This document shows positions 1 to 10,512 of a stretch of DNA of 64,000 bases, one piece after another. Each line of letters opens with the position of its first letter. Position 1 is the first letter of the stretch. This stretch comes from Hyalella azteca. Its lineage: Eukaryota > Arthropoda > Malacostraca > Amphipoda > Hyalellidae. The stretch spans positions 321,657 through 385,656 of the forward strand of contig NW_025936059.1 in NCBI RefSeq assembly GCF_000764305.2. The letters run 5' to 3'. A program made the translations under genes and the position numbers. Below the pieces are notes generated by a model that made no database searches, was not told the DNA's origin, and saw nothing but the letters and a program-made list of their open reading frames with translations.

Positions 1-277
1 CCTCTACACAGCTTAATGGAACATCTCGCACCACGTCAACACGTCACACCTAATACTGGCCTAACCTCTACACAGCTTAATGGAACATCTCGCACCACGT
101 CAACACGTCACGCCTAATACTGGCCTAACCTCTACACAGCTTAATGGAACATCTCGCACCACGTCAACACGTCACACCTAATACTGGCCTAACCTCTACA
201 CAGCTTAATGGAACATCTCACACCACGTCAACACGTCACGCCTAATACTGGCCTAACCTCTACACAGCTTAATTTAA
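1..277. repeat. 64-bp minisatellite, about 4.3 copies
   Basis: A 64-base unit beginning CCTCTACACAGCTTAATGG restarts at 1, 65, 129, 193 and 257. Copies differ by a few substitutions such as cacacc versus cacgcc. The last copy breaks off near 277. The array starts at the window edge, so its full length is unknown. Open frames read through it on the minus strand are repeat translations. Confidence 0.95.
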
Positions 278-420
278 CATGAGTGAACAATTTTGCGAGA
301 AGTAGGCGTCTTAAAATTGCGGGCTGAGCGCGGCACGAGGAGAGTATGTTAAGCGAACGAGAAACTATGAAAAAACCCCAAGCTACGCACGCGGAAGAAG
401 TAAGAATATCCCTGGGAAAT

Positions 421-925
421 GGCAAAAAAGCAGGTAAACATGGCACAGAAAATGCCGATCGCAGATGGCAAAAAAGCAGGTAAACATGGCGCAGAAAATG
501 CCGATCGCAGATGGCAAAAAAGCAGGTAAACATGGCGCAGAAAATGCCGATCGCAGATGGCAAAAGAGCAGGTAAACATGGCGCAGAAAATGCCGATCGC
601 AGATGGCAAAAAAGCAGGTAAACATGGCGCAGAAAATGCCGATCGCAGTGGCAATAAAGCAGGTAAACATGGCGCAGAAAATGCCGATCGCAGATGGCAA
701 AAAAGCAGGTAAACATGGCAGAAAAGGTAAAGAAGGTAAACATGGCACAGAAATGGTAAAAGAAGGTAAACATGGCAGAAATGGTAAAGGGAGGTAAACA
801 TGGCAGAAATGGTAAAGAAGGTAAACATGGCAGAAAAGGTAAAGAAGGTAAACATGGCAGAAAAGGTAAAGAAGGTAAACATGGCAGAAAAGGTAAAGAA
901 GGTAAACATGGCACAGGTAAACATG
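421..925. repeat. Compound minisatellite, 46-bp then about 27-bp units
   Basis: A 46-base unit (ggcaaaaaagcaggtaaaca plus a gcagaaaatgccgatcgcag tail) repeats from 421 and passes near 715 into a shorter, related unit of about 27 bases (ggtaaagaaggtaaacatgg). The shorter unit looks like an internal deletion derivative of the longer one. Frames of up to about 236 codons on both strands arise only from the repeat periodicity. Confidence 0.93.
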
Positions 926-1135
926 GCACAGAAACCACGAGCGTGGTTTTTCGAAAGTCACTTCCAAGTTTACGACACTTCCTCCTTTTTTATTATTCGT
1001 GATGGTTCGTGATTCGTGATTCATAAAACCAAAGCGCCTTTACATATATAATCATTTCCGTACTACAATTTACGTGGTTTTTTGAAAGTCACTTCCAAGT
1101 TTACGACACAAGCTTCGTTATTTGATGAACATTCA

Positions 1136-1250
1136 GAGGGAGCAGAGCATTTAACATTAACAACAGAGCATTTAACATTAACAACAGAGCATTTAACATT
1201 AACAACAGAGCATTTAACATTAACAACAGAGCATTTAACATTAACAACAT
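1136..1250. repeat. 21-bp tandem repeat
   Basis: The unit gagcatttaacattaacaa(ca) of 21 bases is repeated about five times with almost no divergence, which suggests recent expansion. It ends at aacataacattttagcg. Confidence 0.93.
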
Positions 1251-1404
1251 AACATTTTAGCGCACTGAAACGTCCGACCGTGTCAGGCGCTTCATAATAT
1301 ATAAATTATATTGGAGAGACGCGACTCGCTGGATGATTAAAAATTAAGATGATTAAGACCGCGCAATGGAGTCTTTTCGGTGGAAGGCATATATGCCGTG
1401 TGAT

Positions 1405-1679
1405 TAGTCAGTTATTAATTAACAACAGCAGTAACTGTACTGAGCACTGCACCTCTCCAGTATATTAACAACCGCAGTAACTGTACACTCACCAGTATAT
1501 TAACAACAGCAGTAACTGTACTGGGCACTGCACCACGCCTCACCAGTATATTAACAACAGCAGTAACTGTACACTCATCAGTATATTAACAACAGCAGTA
1601 ACTGTACACTCACCAGTATATTAACAACAGCAGTAACTGTACACTCACCAGTATATTAACAACAGCAGTAACTGTACAC
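1405..1679. repeat. About 35-bp minisatellite, cut by adapter
   Basis: Units of about 35 bases (ttaacaacagcagtaactgt followed by acactcaccagtata) repeat about seven times, with longer variants containing an extra actgggcactgcacc block. The array stops within a unit at 1679, exactly where the adapter junction begins, so its right end is artificial. Confidence 0.92.
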
Positions 1680-1717
1680 CTGTCTCTTATACACATCTAG
1701 ATGTGTATAAGAGACAG
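1680..1717. other. Library adapter: inverted Tn5 mosaic ends (junction 1)
   Basis: A perfect 38-bp palindrome made of CTGTCTCTTATACACATCT and its reverse complement. This is the Tn5 mosaic end in the head-to-head form used as the Nextera mate-pair circularisation junction. It is not genomic. The 35-bp minisatellite on its left and the 33-bp one on its right need not be neighbours in the genome. Confidence 0.98.
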
Positions 1718-1795
1718 GGTTAGGGGTGAACAGGTGCACAGGGTTAGGGTGGCACTGGGTGAACAGGTGCACAGGGTTAGGGTGGCACTGGGTTA
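1718..1795. repeat. 33-bp tandem repeat, about 2 copies
   Basis: A 33-base unit (gtgaacaggtgcacagggtt then agggtggcactgg) is repeated about twice. Its ggttaggg words are not a telomere array: they are isolated within a longer unit. It starts directly at an adapter junction. Confidence 0.85.
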
Positions 1796-1975
1796 TTATT
1801 ATCATTATTATTCTACGAAGCAGTTCTTGTAGCGTCCGGTTCAAACGAACTCAAAAGGACCACGTTACCCATAAGTTTAATAGCAAGAGAAAAATAAATA
1901 GACAAGAGGTAACCAGCAACGGTAAACAGGAGAACAGGATTAAGGTGGTCCTGGTGAACAGGGTTAGGTCCCTAG

Positions 1976-2131
1976 CAGCCCCACCAGTAGTGGGTCACAG
2001 CCCCACCAGTAGTGGCTCACAGCCCCGCCAGTAGTGGGTCACAGCCCCACCAGTAGTGGGTCACAGCCCCGCCAGTAGTGGCTCACAGCCCCGCCAGTAG
2101 TGGGTCACAGCCCCGCCAGTAGTGGGTCACA
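1976..2131. repeat. 22-bp minisatellite
   Basis: The unit agccccaccagtagtgggtc(ac), 22 bases, is repeated about seven times with c/g and g/c variants. It ends at a single N at 2132, which marks an assembly join. Confidence 0.94.
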
Positions 2132-2132
2132 N

Positions 2133-2286
2133 TCCTTGTCCTGGCACACGTAGATGGCTTTCTCGAGGTCCTGTTTGAACACAAGCATCAGCTTGTGGCC
2201 GCTCTGCGCCAACAGCTCACGCATTTTGGTCTGGAACCTGGAAAAATATTTACAGTTAGAAATAGTACGCCAGATTACTCGAAAAT
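2133..2286 (-). other. Misjoined duplicate of PTCD2-like exon 3 (copy of 4370-4523)
   Basis: These 154 bases match 4370-4523 with one substitution seen (ggtctgg versus tgtctgg). On the minus strand that difference is synonymous (ACC versus ACA, Thr). The match begins right after the N at 2132 and ends at the adapter at 2287. A fragment bounded on one side by a gap and on the other by a mate-pair junction is best read as a chimeric library molecule, possibly carrying the other allele, and not as a real exon copy. Confidence 0.85.
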
Positions 2287-2324
2287 CTGTCTCTTATACA
2301 CATCTAGATGTGTATAAGAGACAG
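2287..2324. other. Library adapter: inverted Tn5 mosaic ends (junction 2)
   Basis: A second perfect copy of the 38-bp inverted mosaic-end junction. On its left is the misplaced PTCD2-like exon copy and on its right a 53-bp minisatellite, so this join is almost certainly chimeric. Confidence 0.98.
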
Positions 2325-2700
2325 GGGGGCGTTAGTGCCACTGCACACGGGGGACATTAGCGCCACTGCACACGGGAGATGTGTTAGAAATGTTGTACAC
2401 GGGGGACATTAGTGCCACTGCACACGGGAGATGTGTTAGAAATGTTGCACACGGGGGGCATTAGTGCCACTGCACACGGGAGATGTGTTAGAAATGTTGC
2501 ACACAGGGGACATTAGTGCCACTGCACACGGGAGATGTGTTAGAAATGTTGCACACGGGGGGCATTAGTGCCACTGCACACGGCAGATGTGTTAGAAATG
2601 TTGCACACAGGGGACATTAGTGCCACTGAACACGGGAGATGTGTTAGAAATGTTGCACACGGGGGACATTAGTGCCACTGCACACGGCAGATGTGTTAGA
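2325..2700. repeat. About 53-bp minisatellite
   Basis: About seven units containing gacattagtgccactgcaca followed by cgggagatgtgttagaaatg, with cag/gag and ggg/agg variants. It begins at an adapter junction, so the left flank is not trustworthy. It is followed by a short agctagctg-rich stretch. Confidence 0.93.
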
Positions 2701-2776
2701 AATGAGAAATGTTAGAAAAGAGAGCTAGCTGACTTGCTACAGAGCTAGCTGGCTGCAACGTCCCCGACTTACAGCC

Positions 2777-2925
2777 CAGGGCCTATACTTTCAAACAAAG
2801 TTGAGAGATCGTAAGTTCATCAGCCAATCATTGACGGCCTTTCAAGCAAAATCCACCAATCATAGACAAGAAAATAGGGCATAAGTACTTACGTTCACTT
2901 AGCAAGTTTTGAAAGTATGGCCCCT
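2777..2925 (-). mobile_element. 150-bp MITE family A, copy 1
   Basis: One of seven copies in the window of a short element of about 150 bp with imperfect inverted ends (CAGGGCC-TATACTTTCAAA at one end, TTTGAAAGTATGGCCC at the other) and no coding capacity. The centre contains ccaatcattgacggcc and taagtacttacg. The superfamily cannot be assigned: no clear target-site duplication is visible. Confidence 0.85.
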
Positions 2926-3120
2926 AGTAATGAAACTTAGGATCCAGGTAATTTCTTCTCAATAAAAAAGATACCGGTATTCAGGATGTGTGCTCTAATA
3001 TGTTATATATATTTATATATAGTGCCAGGATTAAAATAAACCTACAATACACACATGCACTGAAATACATGACACGTAATGTGAGATTCATTAAGAAATT
3101 ATAATACTGATGAATGGCTA

Positions 3121-3270
3121 TAAGTTTACCTGCATGGCGACGTCAGGCTTGTTGAGCACATAACACATTATAAGTTTACCTGCATGGCGACGTCAGGCTT
3201 GTTGAGCACATAACACATCATAAGTTTACCTGCATGGCGACGTCAGGCTTGTTGAGCACATAACACATCC
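3121..3270 (-). repeat. 50-bp tandem triplication spanning a splice donor
   Basis: Three almost identical 50-base units start at 3121, 3171 and 3221 (taagtttacctgcatggcga onward). On the minus strand each unit holds the last codons of PTCD2-like exon 4 (YVLNKPDVAMQ) followed by a good donor, CAG|GTAAAC. The gene therefore has three consecutive copies of the exon 4 end with its 5' splice site. Confidence 0.9.
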
Positions 3271-3332
3271 TCATGAGCACCGCGCCAAACGTGAACGAAC
3301 CAAAGCGAAGTTTCGCGTTCTGCTTCGCGTAC
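3230..3332 (-). CDS. PTCD2: PTCD2-like exon 4
   Basis: The acceptor is ttgtgcag|g and the donor is CAG|GTAAAC at 3229-3228. The exon is 103 nt: one base completing the previous codon, then 34 codons, ending in phase 0. The peptide starts YAKQNAKLRFGSFTFG and ends NKPDVAMQ, an amphipathic helix-turn-helix typical of a PPR unit. Its 3' end and donor are repeated twice more downstream, at 3180 and 3130. Confidence 0.7.
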
Positions 3333-6300
3333 CTGCACAAGCCAGGTGTTGTTAATGGATTAAAATTGCACAAGTTACCAGCAAATATTTATTATAAACA
3401 ATTCAAACTCCGAAGCCCTCAAAACTTTTGAACTACAAGGTATTATTATAGTTTCAAGACACAGCAGGGCTCCTTGTCTTGAAGTATACGGCCGGTCCCA
3501 TTGTTCTTAAAGCAAATCAGGCAGGGTAGACAGCTTGTTAGGCTGAGTATCAACGGTATTTAGGCAAGAAATTTGGGGGAAGGAAACGCGGCATCTTTGA
3601 AGCTAAGTAAATAAAACGCAGCCAAGATAATGGCGCCTGCCCACGCGCAGCACAACTTGACTGCAACGAGTTCCTAGAAGAGAGCACGACGCAAGATATG
3701 TGATATGTGGATATGAAAGATATGGAAACATAGTGATATGTTGGAACTGAAGTATTCCAGGAAAACAGTTCCGCTTAGCGCGACCGATAACTGTGTAACC
3801 AAGAAGAAGGGTCTCGAGAGGTAGTACCTCAGAGGGACGGCCAGTGAACATTACAGCAAGCGCAAGGCTGAACAGATGTTTAATTCATCAGGCATAACCA
3901 TAGATTTATACATTCAAAACCAACACACAAACTGAGAACATTTATGTAATTTAGTTTTAACGAATTCCCAAAATAAGTATGGCAACAAGAACACACCTGA
4001 GGAATCATTTGTTTCAAGGTAGCAGAATGTATCACAGTTAGCTGGAACAGTTTTTCTATACTATTGTCACACATTCTCTTCAATTAAGTCTCAACCAAGT
4101 TCCGTATTTTGGATATAATATAATGACCCATTAGATTATCTTCAACAGAAGAATCTCACGGAACTGTAAAGAGCAAAGTTCTACACAACCTCCACGTGAT
4201 CATAAACAATTTAAACAACAAGCATGGAATAAGTACCGACGAACTTGCATGCGAGATGCTGCACAAGTTGTAGACAACCTCCACGTGATCATAAACAATT
4301 TAAACAACAAGCATGGAATAAGTACCGACGAACTTGCATGCGAGATGCTGCACAAGTTGTATGTCCTCCTCCTTGTCCTGGCACACGTAGATGGCTTTCT
4401 CGAGGTCCTGTTTGAACACAAGCATCAGCTTGTGGCCGCTCTGCGCCAACAGCTCACGCATTTTTGTCTGGAACCTGGAAAAATATTTACAGTTAGAAAT
4501 AGTACGCCAGATTACTCGAAAATTGTATAAGGGATCTCTCTTCTATACTCCAGAATACGAAATTTATCTACAAATCAACGGAGTAGCTATGGACAGTAGT
4601 CAAAATAAACTTTTACTGAAAAGTACATGCGGACATTTGAAACGTAAGTGTTGGTAGGCACACGGATCAAGCCTGAGCTTCACTCTAGATATCTCGACGA
4701 TATTTTCAGCATATGTCGGCCGATAGAACACATGACGGAACAACGAGTGGTTTAATAACATGATTCGTTCACTTAAGTTTTAATTTCTGATAAATATTAC
4801 CGAAACTCGAAATACTCGTCCAAGTTGAGGAGAATTTGCTAGCCAATAGAGTTAAATGGTAAACGAAGTAAATGACCAGGGTCCATACTTTCAAAACTCG
4901 CCAAGTGAACGTAAGTACTTACGCTCTATTTTCTTGTCTATTATTGGTGGATTTTGCTTGCAAGGCCGTCAATGATTAGCTGATGAACTTACGATCTCTT
5001 AACTTTTTTTGAAAGTATAGGCCCAGTGCATCTGCTAGAGAGTAGAGACTTGAGAAATACAACTCCAAACCGCAGACAAATTTGCTCAAACAATGGGTAC
5101 GAAACCATAATAATCGAAGCCAACATTTCAGATTATAAATCGCGCCAAAAACAAGCTGTTTAGGAACAAGAACCAAACTAAAACATCATGATCATCTACT
5201 GTTAAAATGAACTGACAGCGATAATAAGGCATATAACTGAGTCCTACAGGCAATACTGAAAAATAACACCGGAAGCACAACAAAATTGTGATAATATACA
5301 ACAAAAAAAAAGTCGATCAAGGACCTCGTTGAAAAGAATAATTTCTCTGAAAAATCATACAAGAAACAAATGTCTATAAATTTCCGCAAGTGCAGAGAAG
5401 GTTGTAGATATCATCAACACATAAACTACATTGATTTGACAACTATTTAAGCCGCCGCCCTGAGTCCCGATGACCGAAAAACCAACAGAGGAAGGCTTAC
5501 AGCGAGACTATCTCTTGCAAGGCACTGGGAGCCTGAACCAGCATCATCATGCGGTGCCCCAAGCCTGCACCAGCATCGTCATGCAGCTGTCTCTTATACA
5601 CATCTAGATGTGTATAAGAGACAGAGCCTGCACCAGCATCGTCATGCAGTGCCCCAAGCCTGCACCAGCATCGTCATGCGGTGCCCCAAGCCTGCACCAG
5701 CATCGTCATGCTGTGCCCCGATACGCTGGCTGAAGACCTCGGCATCGGATGAGTTTACAGTTATCAATTTACAAACCAGCGGATCTTTCAGGGCACTGAA
5801 ATTATTTCTGGAGTAATTCTAAGTTTTAATTCTCACTTATATGTATGATACCTAATCTTTGTAGTCATGGCATTCCAAAATCAAATATTTAAGCATTGAA
5901 TGCATTTATTTTGCATCATAATGAAAAATGTTCTTTCCAAAAGTTGTAATACTGTAACAAATAACCCTTGAAAACATAATATTTGAGCTTACAAATCCTA
6001 CAAAAAGTTTAATATGCTAGTTAAGAAAAACAATGAAAATATTGTTTATATCAATTACATTAAGAAGTTCTATTTAAGTGCCACTCATAACATGAACATC
6101 GAAGGTTTTAGAAGTACTAATTAAGCTTTATTATATTATATTAAACATTATGATTAATTTTAGTTTGAATTCCCTTCAGGGAAAAGCAACCATGAGCCAA
6201 AACATGACAACAAAGCTATAATCAGCCTAAATCAGGATATATTTTTTATAATAAAGTTAGTAATCACCTTAGAAAGAAACAAAAATACTGATATGCATGC

Positions 6301-6565
6301 AAATTTTTTTAACAAGTAATAAATAGATGTGGTCTACAACAAATACTTCCTTACAAACATAGCTTTGCTAGAGGGACAGACTAGTCACCAAGAAAAGGTA
6401 GCTAAATGATGGGATAAAAAAAATTATCATTGTGCATCTTAGCCAAAATTGCAGTTTACCTTAGAGTCTCTTCTTCAGATGACTGCTTGATGATTTCATT
6501 TTTCTTCTCCAAAAATTTATCTATTCCCAGAGCTTGCTTGGTGAAAATGTAGTGCTTACCCATGA
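3230..6565 (-). CDS. PTCD2: PTCD2-like mitochondrial PPR protein, partial gene (3 consecutive exons)
   Basis: Three minus-strand exons (6565-6460, 4474-4334, 3332-3230) join in phase and give about 115 residues of continuous protein. Order and spacing fit the N-terminal half of pentatricopeptide repeat domain protein 2: a segment starting GKHYIFTKQALGIDKF, then FQTKMRELLAQSG, then the helical pair HLACKYAKQNAK and FGSFTFGAVLMRMCYVL. PTCD2 is a mitochondrial PPR protein linked to cytochrome b transcript processing in mice. The targeting exon upstream and all exons after 3230 are not found; the latter should lie beyond the suspect joins at 2132-2324. The assignment rests on recalled family similarity, so another PPR family member is possible. 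Confidence 0.68.
3333..4182. other. Intron of PTCD2-like gene
   Basis: No coding signal, transposon end or RNA gene is visible here. The sequence is AT-rich with ordinary intron character. Two minus-strand open frames of under 85 codons in this stretch have no support. Confidence 0.5.
4183..4360 (-). repeat. 89-bp tandem duplication spanning a splice donor
   Basis: Two copies of an 89-base unit (shared word acaacctccacgtgat at 4185 and 4274). On the minus strand each unit carries the end of PTCD2-like exon 3 (LVQHLACK) with its donor, followed by intron. The downstream copy begins with an acceptor-like cttgtgcag, so it could behave as a microexon. Confidence 0.88.
4334..4474 (-). CDS. PTCD2: PTCD2-like exon 3
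   Basis: The acceptor is tttttccag|g and the best-fitting donor is TGCAA|GTTCGT at 4333-4332. The donor is weak but gives the exact phase needed for exon 4. The exon is 141 nt. It encodes FQTKMRELLAQSGHKLMLVF, a charged helix, and ends QLVQHLAC plus two bases of a Lys codon. A near-copy at 2133-2286 is an assembly artefact. Confidence 0.7.
4877..5026 (+). mobile_element. 150-bp MITE family A, copy 2
   Basis: The same element as at 2777, in opposite orientation, with ends CAGGGTCCATACTTTCAAAA and GAAAGTATAGGCCCAG. The internal palindrome GTAAGTACTTAC is intact. Confidence 0.87.
5540..5720. repeat. 32-bp minisatellite interrupted by adapter
   Basis: Units of about 32 bases (gcctgcaccagcatcgtcat plus gcggtgccccaa) lie on both sides of the adapter at 5587-5624. 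Here the two sides belong to the same array, so the adapter may sit in a nearly colinear join, but copy number is unreliable. Confidence 0.92.
5587..5624. other. Library adapter: inverted Tn5 mosaic ends (junction 3)
   Basis: A perfect 38-bp inverted mosaic-end junction inside the 32-bp minisatellite. Confidence 0.98.
5721..6459. other. AT-rich intron sequence, no feature
   Basis: Strongly AT-rich sequence between PTCD2-like exon 3 and exon 2. I see no transposon ends, tandem repeats or coding signal beyond the minisatellite tail. Confidence 0.5.
6460..6565 (-). CDS. PTCD2: PTCD2-like exon 2
   Basis: The acceptor is ctcttgttccag|tc and the donor is CTAAG|GTAAAC. The exon is 106 nt: two bases completing a codon, 34 codons, then two bases that join exon 3 as an Arg codon. 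The peptide MGKHYIFTKQALGIDKFLEK followed by a Lys/Glu-rich helix fits the segment just after the mitochondrial targeting peptide. The exon supplying the targeting peptide was not found between 6566 and about 9 kb. Confidence 0.68.
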
Positions 6566-7127
6566 CTGGAACAAGAGATACAATCAGTATTGAGCTAAAT
6601 ATATGGTATTAACCACAAGTTCTTAAAATTCCATTCAAAAAAAATACTTATAGAATACAAGAATTATGATAGTTTTTCTACTGTTATTGAAATGTTCAAT
6701 GTTATAAATAATAAGTACCATATAACATCTCATTATAAGCAGCACAAATGAAGATATTTGATGCCTATATTGTCATTATAGGTGTTACACACATTCTTCT
6801 CTCCAACAAATCCTCTGTAGGTGAAACAATGTATAATGAAATATGTATATAATATAGCATTATATGAAAGCATTTTAAAACTTACTATTACAATCTGACT
6901 GCTTCCAGTAACCAAATTTCAAAAGTTTTGATGTTGTGAGCATTGCTCTCATGTTTGTCGCAAAACTCAACATGATTTAATAAATATTTAATTATATACC
7001 ACTCATTTGGATCTGGAAAGAGAAAGGTGACATATAACTTTGGGATAATAATTCTAAGAAAAAGTATACTGCAAGCACACATTAAGAATTATACTGCCTC
7101 AATACAAATAATATACAGATAATTCTA

Positions 7128-7339
7128 CACTGTTAGAAAAATTACCGTTAACGGTATTACCGGCGTTTCAGTGGCCGGTCGGCACGTGAAAAGAAACACC
7201 GTGTCGCCGTTTTTATTCTAATTTTACACTAGAAATCCGTAAAACATCTGATAAAAACAGCGAAACAGTTTATTTTCACGGGGCGACCGGCCACTAGAAC
7301 GCCGGGGGGACCGTTTTTTCACCGTTTTTTCTAACAGTG
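7128..7339 (+). mobile_element. 212-bp TA-flanked MITE family B, copy 1
   Basis: Terminal inverted repeats CACTGTTAGAAAAA and TTTTTTCTAACAGTG are flanked by TA on both sides (7126-7127 and 7340-7341). The interior is largely self-complementary, with arms containing gtggccggtcggcacgtga and accggccactagaacgcc. There is no coding capacity. The TA duplication and ends fit a Tc1/mariner-superfamily MITE. Confidence 0.9.
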
Positions 7340-7341
7340 TA

Positions 7342-9960
7342 CAAGGTGTCAATCTAGACTCCAAAGTATGGTAATCAAAGAAACAATAATTCTAACCTTG
7401 ACTATTACATTTTGCCTTTGAACATAGGTAGGTCCAATTTAGAATATTGGGCAGGAGGTCCCTAAAATCTTGGGTAAAAATGTTTGTTTTAAAATTGATT
7501 ATTGGACTTTTTTCTTGTGAAGAAGTTGAGAAAAAGCAATTGAAACAGAAGAAATCGGCAAGATTCACAGACATATTTCTATCTGATTCATCAGCTGCAC
7601 ATGGCTTCTGCCCAGTTTTCCAGTTAAGAGATAGGTATTTGCCCAACTGTAAATTTAAGGTAATGAACAGGCGTACTATATAAGTAACAATTCTCACCGA
7701 ATTACACAGGAAAGCAGTTGCACAGATTTCATAAGAGGTTTTGAAGGTTCTCATGGAATTACTATGTTTTCAATTCAATATTTAAATGAATAACATGTCT
7801 ATTTAGTCTAATAGAGATCACTCTTTTCATTGCCCTAATCATAAAGCATAGAAAAAACACACAAATTGTTTTGAATCATTTCCATCTGCTTGATGAGTTG
7901 TAGCTTCTTCCACAAGCAATGTCACTGCAAGCAGCAGTTGCCGCCTCAGTGTCCTATAATGGGAACATGCAAGCAGCTATATTAAACCTTTCAGTAAAGA
8001 GTTATTGACATATTGTTTAGTAATATATGATGCTTTTTAGTAGAGTTACAAATTGAAAGTCACAAAAAATTATGTACATCAGAACATTAAAAATTCATGC
8101 TAAGAATTATGTTTTTAAAATTAGTCTAGTGACAAACATGCAAACATTTAACTTAGTCTTTGCATGGTTTGTTTGGACATGGATCATATCCAGCTAGTGG
8201 TTGTGTCAGAAAACCAGAGAAAATAGTATTCATTTTCCGTTTCTTAGGGTAACTCACACGGTGCAGACCGCGTTTGGGTAGCGTTGCACATGTGCTGGAA
8301 CGATTTCAGGCTTAAGAGGCGTTCGGCCCTACTCAGCAACGAGCGTAGCCTGAAACCAATGCTCGATCGAGCGGGTCCAGGACCATTGGCTCGGTCGTGA
8401 CGTTCCTCTTGTACTGGCCACGACTTCCATAGCAACACAGAGGGGTTGGGCTGCCGTAGCCAAATAACAATAAACAAAATTATTTGATTGGAAATTTGTA
8501 TAGAGTAAGCAAAAGCACGTCTTACTGATCAACTTATCATACAAATTTGCATGAAAAACATTGGAGAATCCATGTTCTTATTAGATCCAAAAGTCACTCC
8601 TTAGATAATTAATATTTACATTATTAATACTACTCACACAAATTATTAAGCTTTTATTGAGAAAATTGCACAGTTAACAACATTAAAGCTAATTTAATTT
8701 ATTGCTCTGGTAAACAAAGTCTTGACTTTAGATTAAACATCAGGTGGACCGTAGAAAACACTGGCATCAGTGGCAATGTGATCCTTAAGGTAACTCAACT
8801 GAACTACAATGCAATGCACAGTTGATAATAATAGCATAGGAAAAAGAATGCTTCACTCACTATTCCCACAGATTAATTATACGTGCCTTGTACAAATTGG
8901 GAGGAGTACAAGCATAACAGAACCTCTTGTGCAAGTGGAGGTGGCAAGCATAAGAGAACCTCTTTTGTGAGTGGTGATGACAATGGTAAAAATACCACAT
9001 GCATGAGTTGGAAATTGCAAGGAGACCAGTGGGAATGGAGAGGGGCCAGTGGCCTTCTTGGCCCATGGTCAGGTTGCCCATAGTCATATCCACTTGATTC
9101 ACAAGAGGCCCGCTGAGGCGCTGACTTTGCGGTTTGTTGGCCACATTGCACACAGATCTCTTCCTGCCACAACTCTGTGTGGTAACTGGGACCCCACACT
9201 AACACACTTGAACTACTTTCCCTGACTTGCCAGAATACCATATTAATAACTCAACTATTTTCATTAAGATATGTAACCCATGCATTGTGTAATAGTAATA
9301 CCAGCTCCAATGATGATTCAACTTCAAGCATTGGCCATTGATGCATCTACTTAACTCTTGCATCACTTTAATTCAATATATGTCTTCTTTTCTTGTCTGT
9401 CATAGGTTTACTAGAAATGGTAGATTCTGTAGGTATATTTCAATAATTTCATGCTATGAAGATTTTGAGCTAATTGAGATTTTTCAAAGAACTACCTATT
9501 TGATTCAAGCAGATTTGTTGTTGAAAATAATTGAGAATCTACATACTGCTCATTATAGTATAGACTATAGGTTTTCCAGTTTGTCGGATGAGACTGTACG
9601 GCATACACTCCACCATACAGCTACAGCACAATCTGCAAATCGTAAAATTGGTTGCAATGCAGAAGCCATATTGACTGGTGTAGTTCCTGGAGGCTAGGGA
9701 GTGGGGGATATACTCTTAGAACCTTTAGCAGATTCATTATTAAAAATTACTCAATGACAGCTGATGAATCCTGAAGACTTCTGGCAACAGCAACAAGCCA
9801 ACAACTATTGAATAATGCTGGTTGCTGGCAATGTTTTGGACTGGAAATCCATATCTTGGCAACACTGCTTGCAAACTCTGCACCTTGGCCAGTCCTGGCT
9901 ATAGTTATGGACTTATGCTTATGGTAGGTATTCACAATAAATCATAGTTATCACATTCAC
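7342..9960. other. Non-coding stretch, no supported gene
   Basis: AT-rich sequence with short unsupported open frames. At about 7950 the minus strand has a possible acceptor followed by a short open segment, but no partner exon. At 8250-8460 there is a GC-richer block whose order of words loosely recalls the antisense of a 28S rRNA 3' region; the match is too poor to call. 8880-9240 is GC-richer, with open frames on both strands and no recognisable domain. Confidence 0.4.
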
Positions 9961-9967
9961 ACACAGG

Positions 9968-10512
9968 TCACAGACCACTGTGCAGAGAGTGGATGAATAT
10001 TGCAAGATCTTTGGCGACGCTTCAGTAGCAAAATTTACACCTTTGGAAGATCTTGCCAACACATTTAGATTGTAATTCTTGCATTTAATATATATGTCAG
10101 TCTTTGGCACACTATTTAGAAAAAAAATTACGGTTTCCGGTACGTTGGATGGATCAGGATGCAGTAAAGCTTGTCCGGAAATCGGTTGCGATGAGTTCCC
10201 GCCCAAAAAAATGTAAACAAAATGTAGTTGCGGTCACATTAGAGCAGTCAGACTGCATCATCACATGTTCAGTTGACACTTGCTGTACAATTGGACAGTT
10301 TTTATGGTAAAATTAGTTATTTGGGGTAACACATGCATGCAACCTTGTAAATAAGTTCGTGGCTTGTAAATAGTTTTTCATTACTCCGTGTAAATGGCTT
10401 TTCATTAAAAATTACCCGGCGACACATCTTGAAAATGGTCGGTGACACTTTGGGCTTAAAAACCCATATATGATATATTGGCGACGCTGCTTCCATCTTC
10501 TGCACCCTGGGT
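9968..10512. repeat. Dispersed repeat family C, copy 1 (about 545 bp)
   Basis: Closely related to 52505-53042 in the same orientation. Shared words include gtgcagagagtggatgaata, ggcgacgcttcagtagcaaa, ggatggatcaggatgcagt and tatttggggtaacac. A shorter relative lies at 41920-42160. There is no open frame of note and no identifiable ends, so it may be a decayed transposon or a segmental duplicate. Confidence 0.85.

Noticed and set aside
228..1024. Long frames of up to 236 codons on the minus strand
   Set aside because: They are translations of 64-bp, 46-bp and 27-bp minisatellites, open in several frames at once, with no start or splice context.
1718..1795. Interstitial telomere repeat (ggttaggg words)
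   Set aside because: Only isolated words inside a 33-bp unit; not a TTAGG or TTAGGG array.
7870..7960. First coding exon of the PTCD2-like gene on the minus strand
   Set aside because: An acceptor-like ttatag is followed by an open stretch, but there is no matching donor in the needed phase and no targeting-peptide start.
8250..8460. Antisense 28S rRNA fragment
   Set aside because: Some words in the right order (gaggcgttc, gttcctcttgtactggcc) but too many mismatches to support the call. A covariance-model or BLASTN search against 28S would decide.
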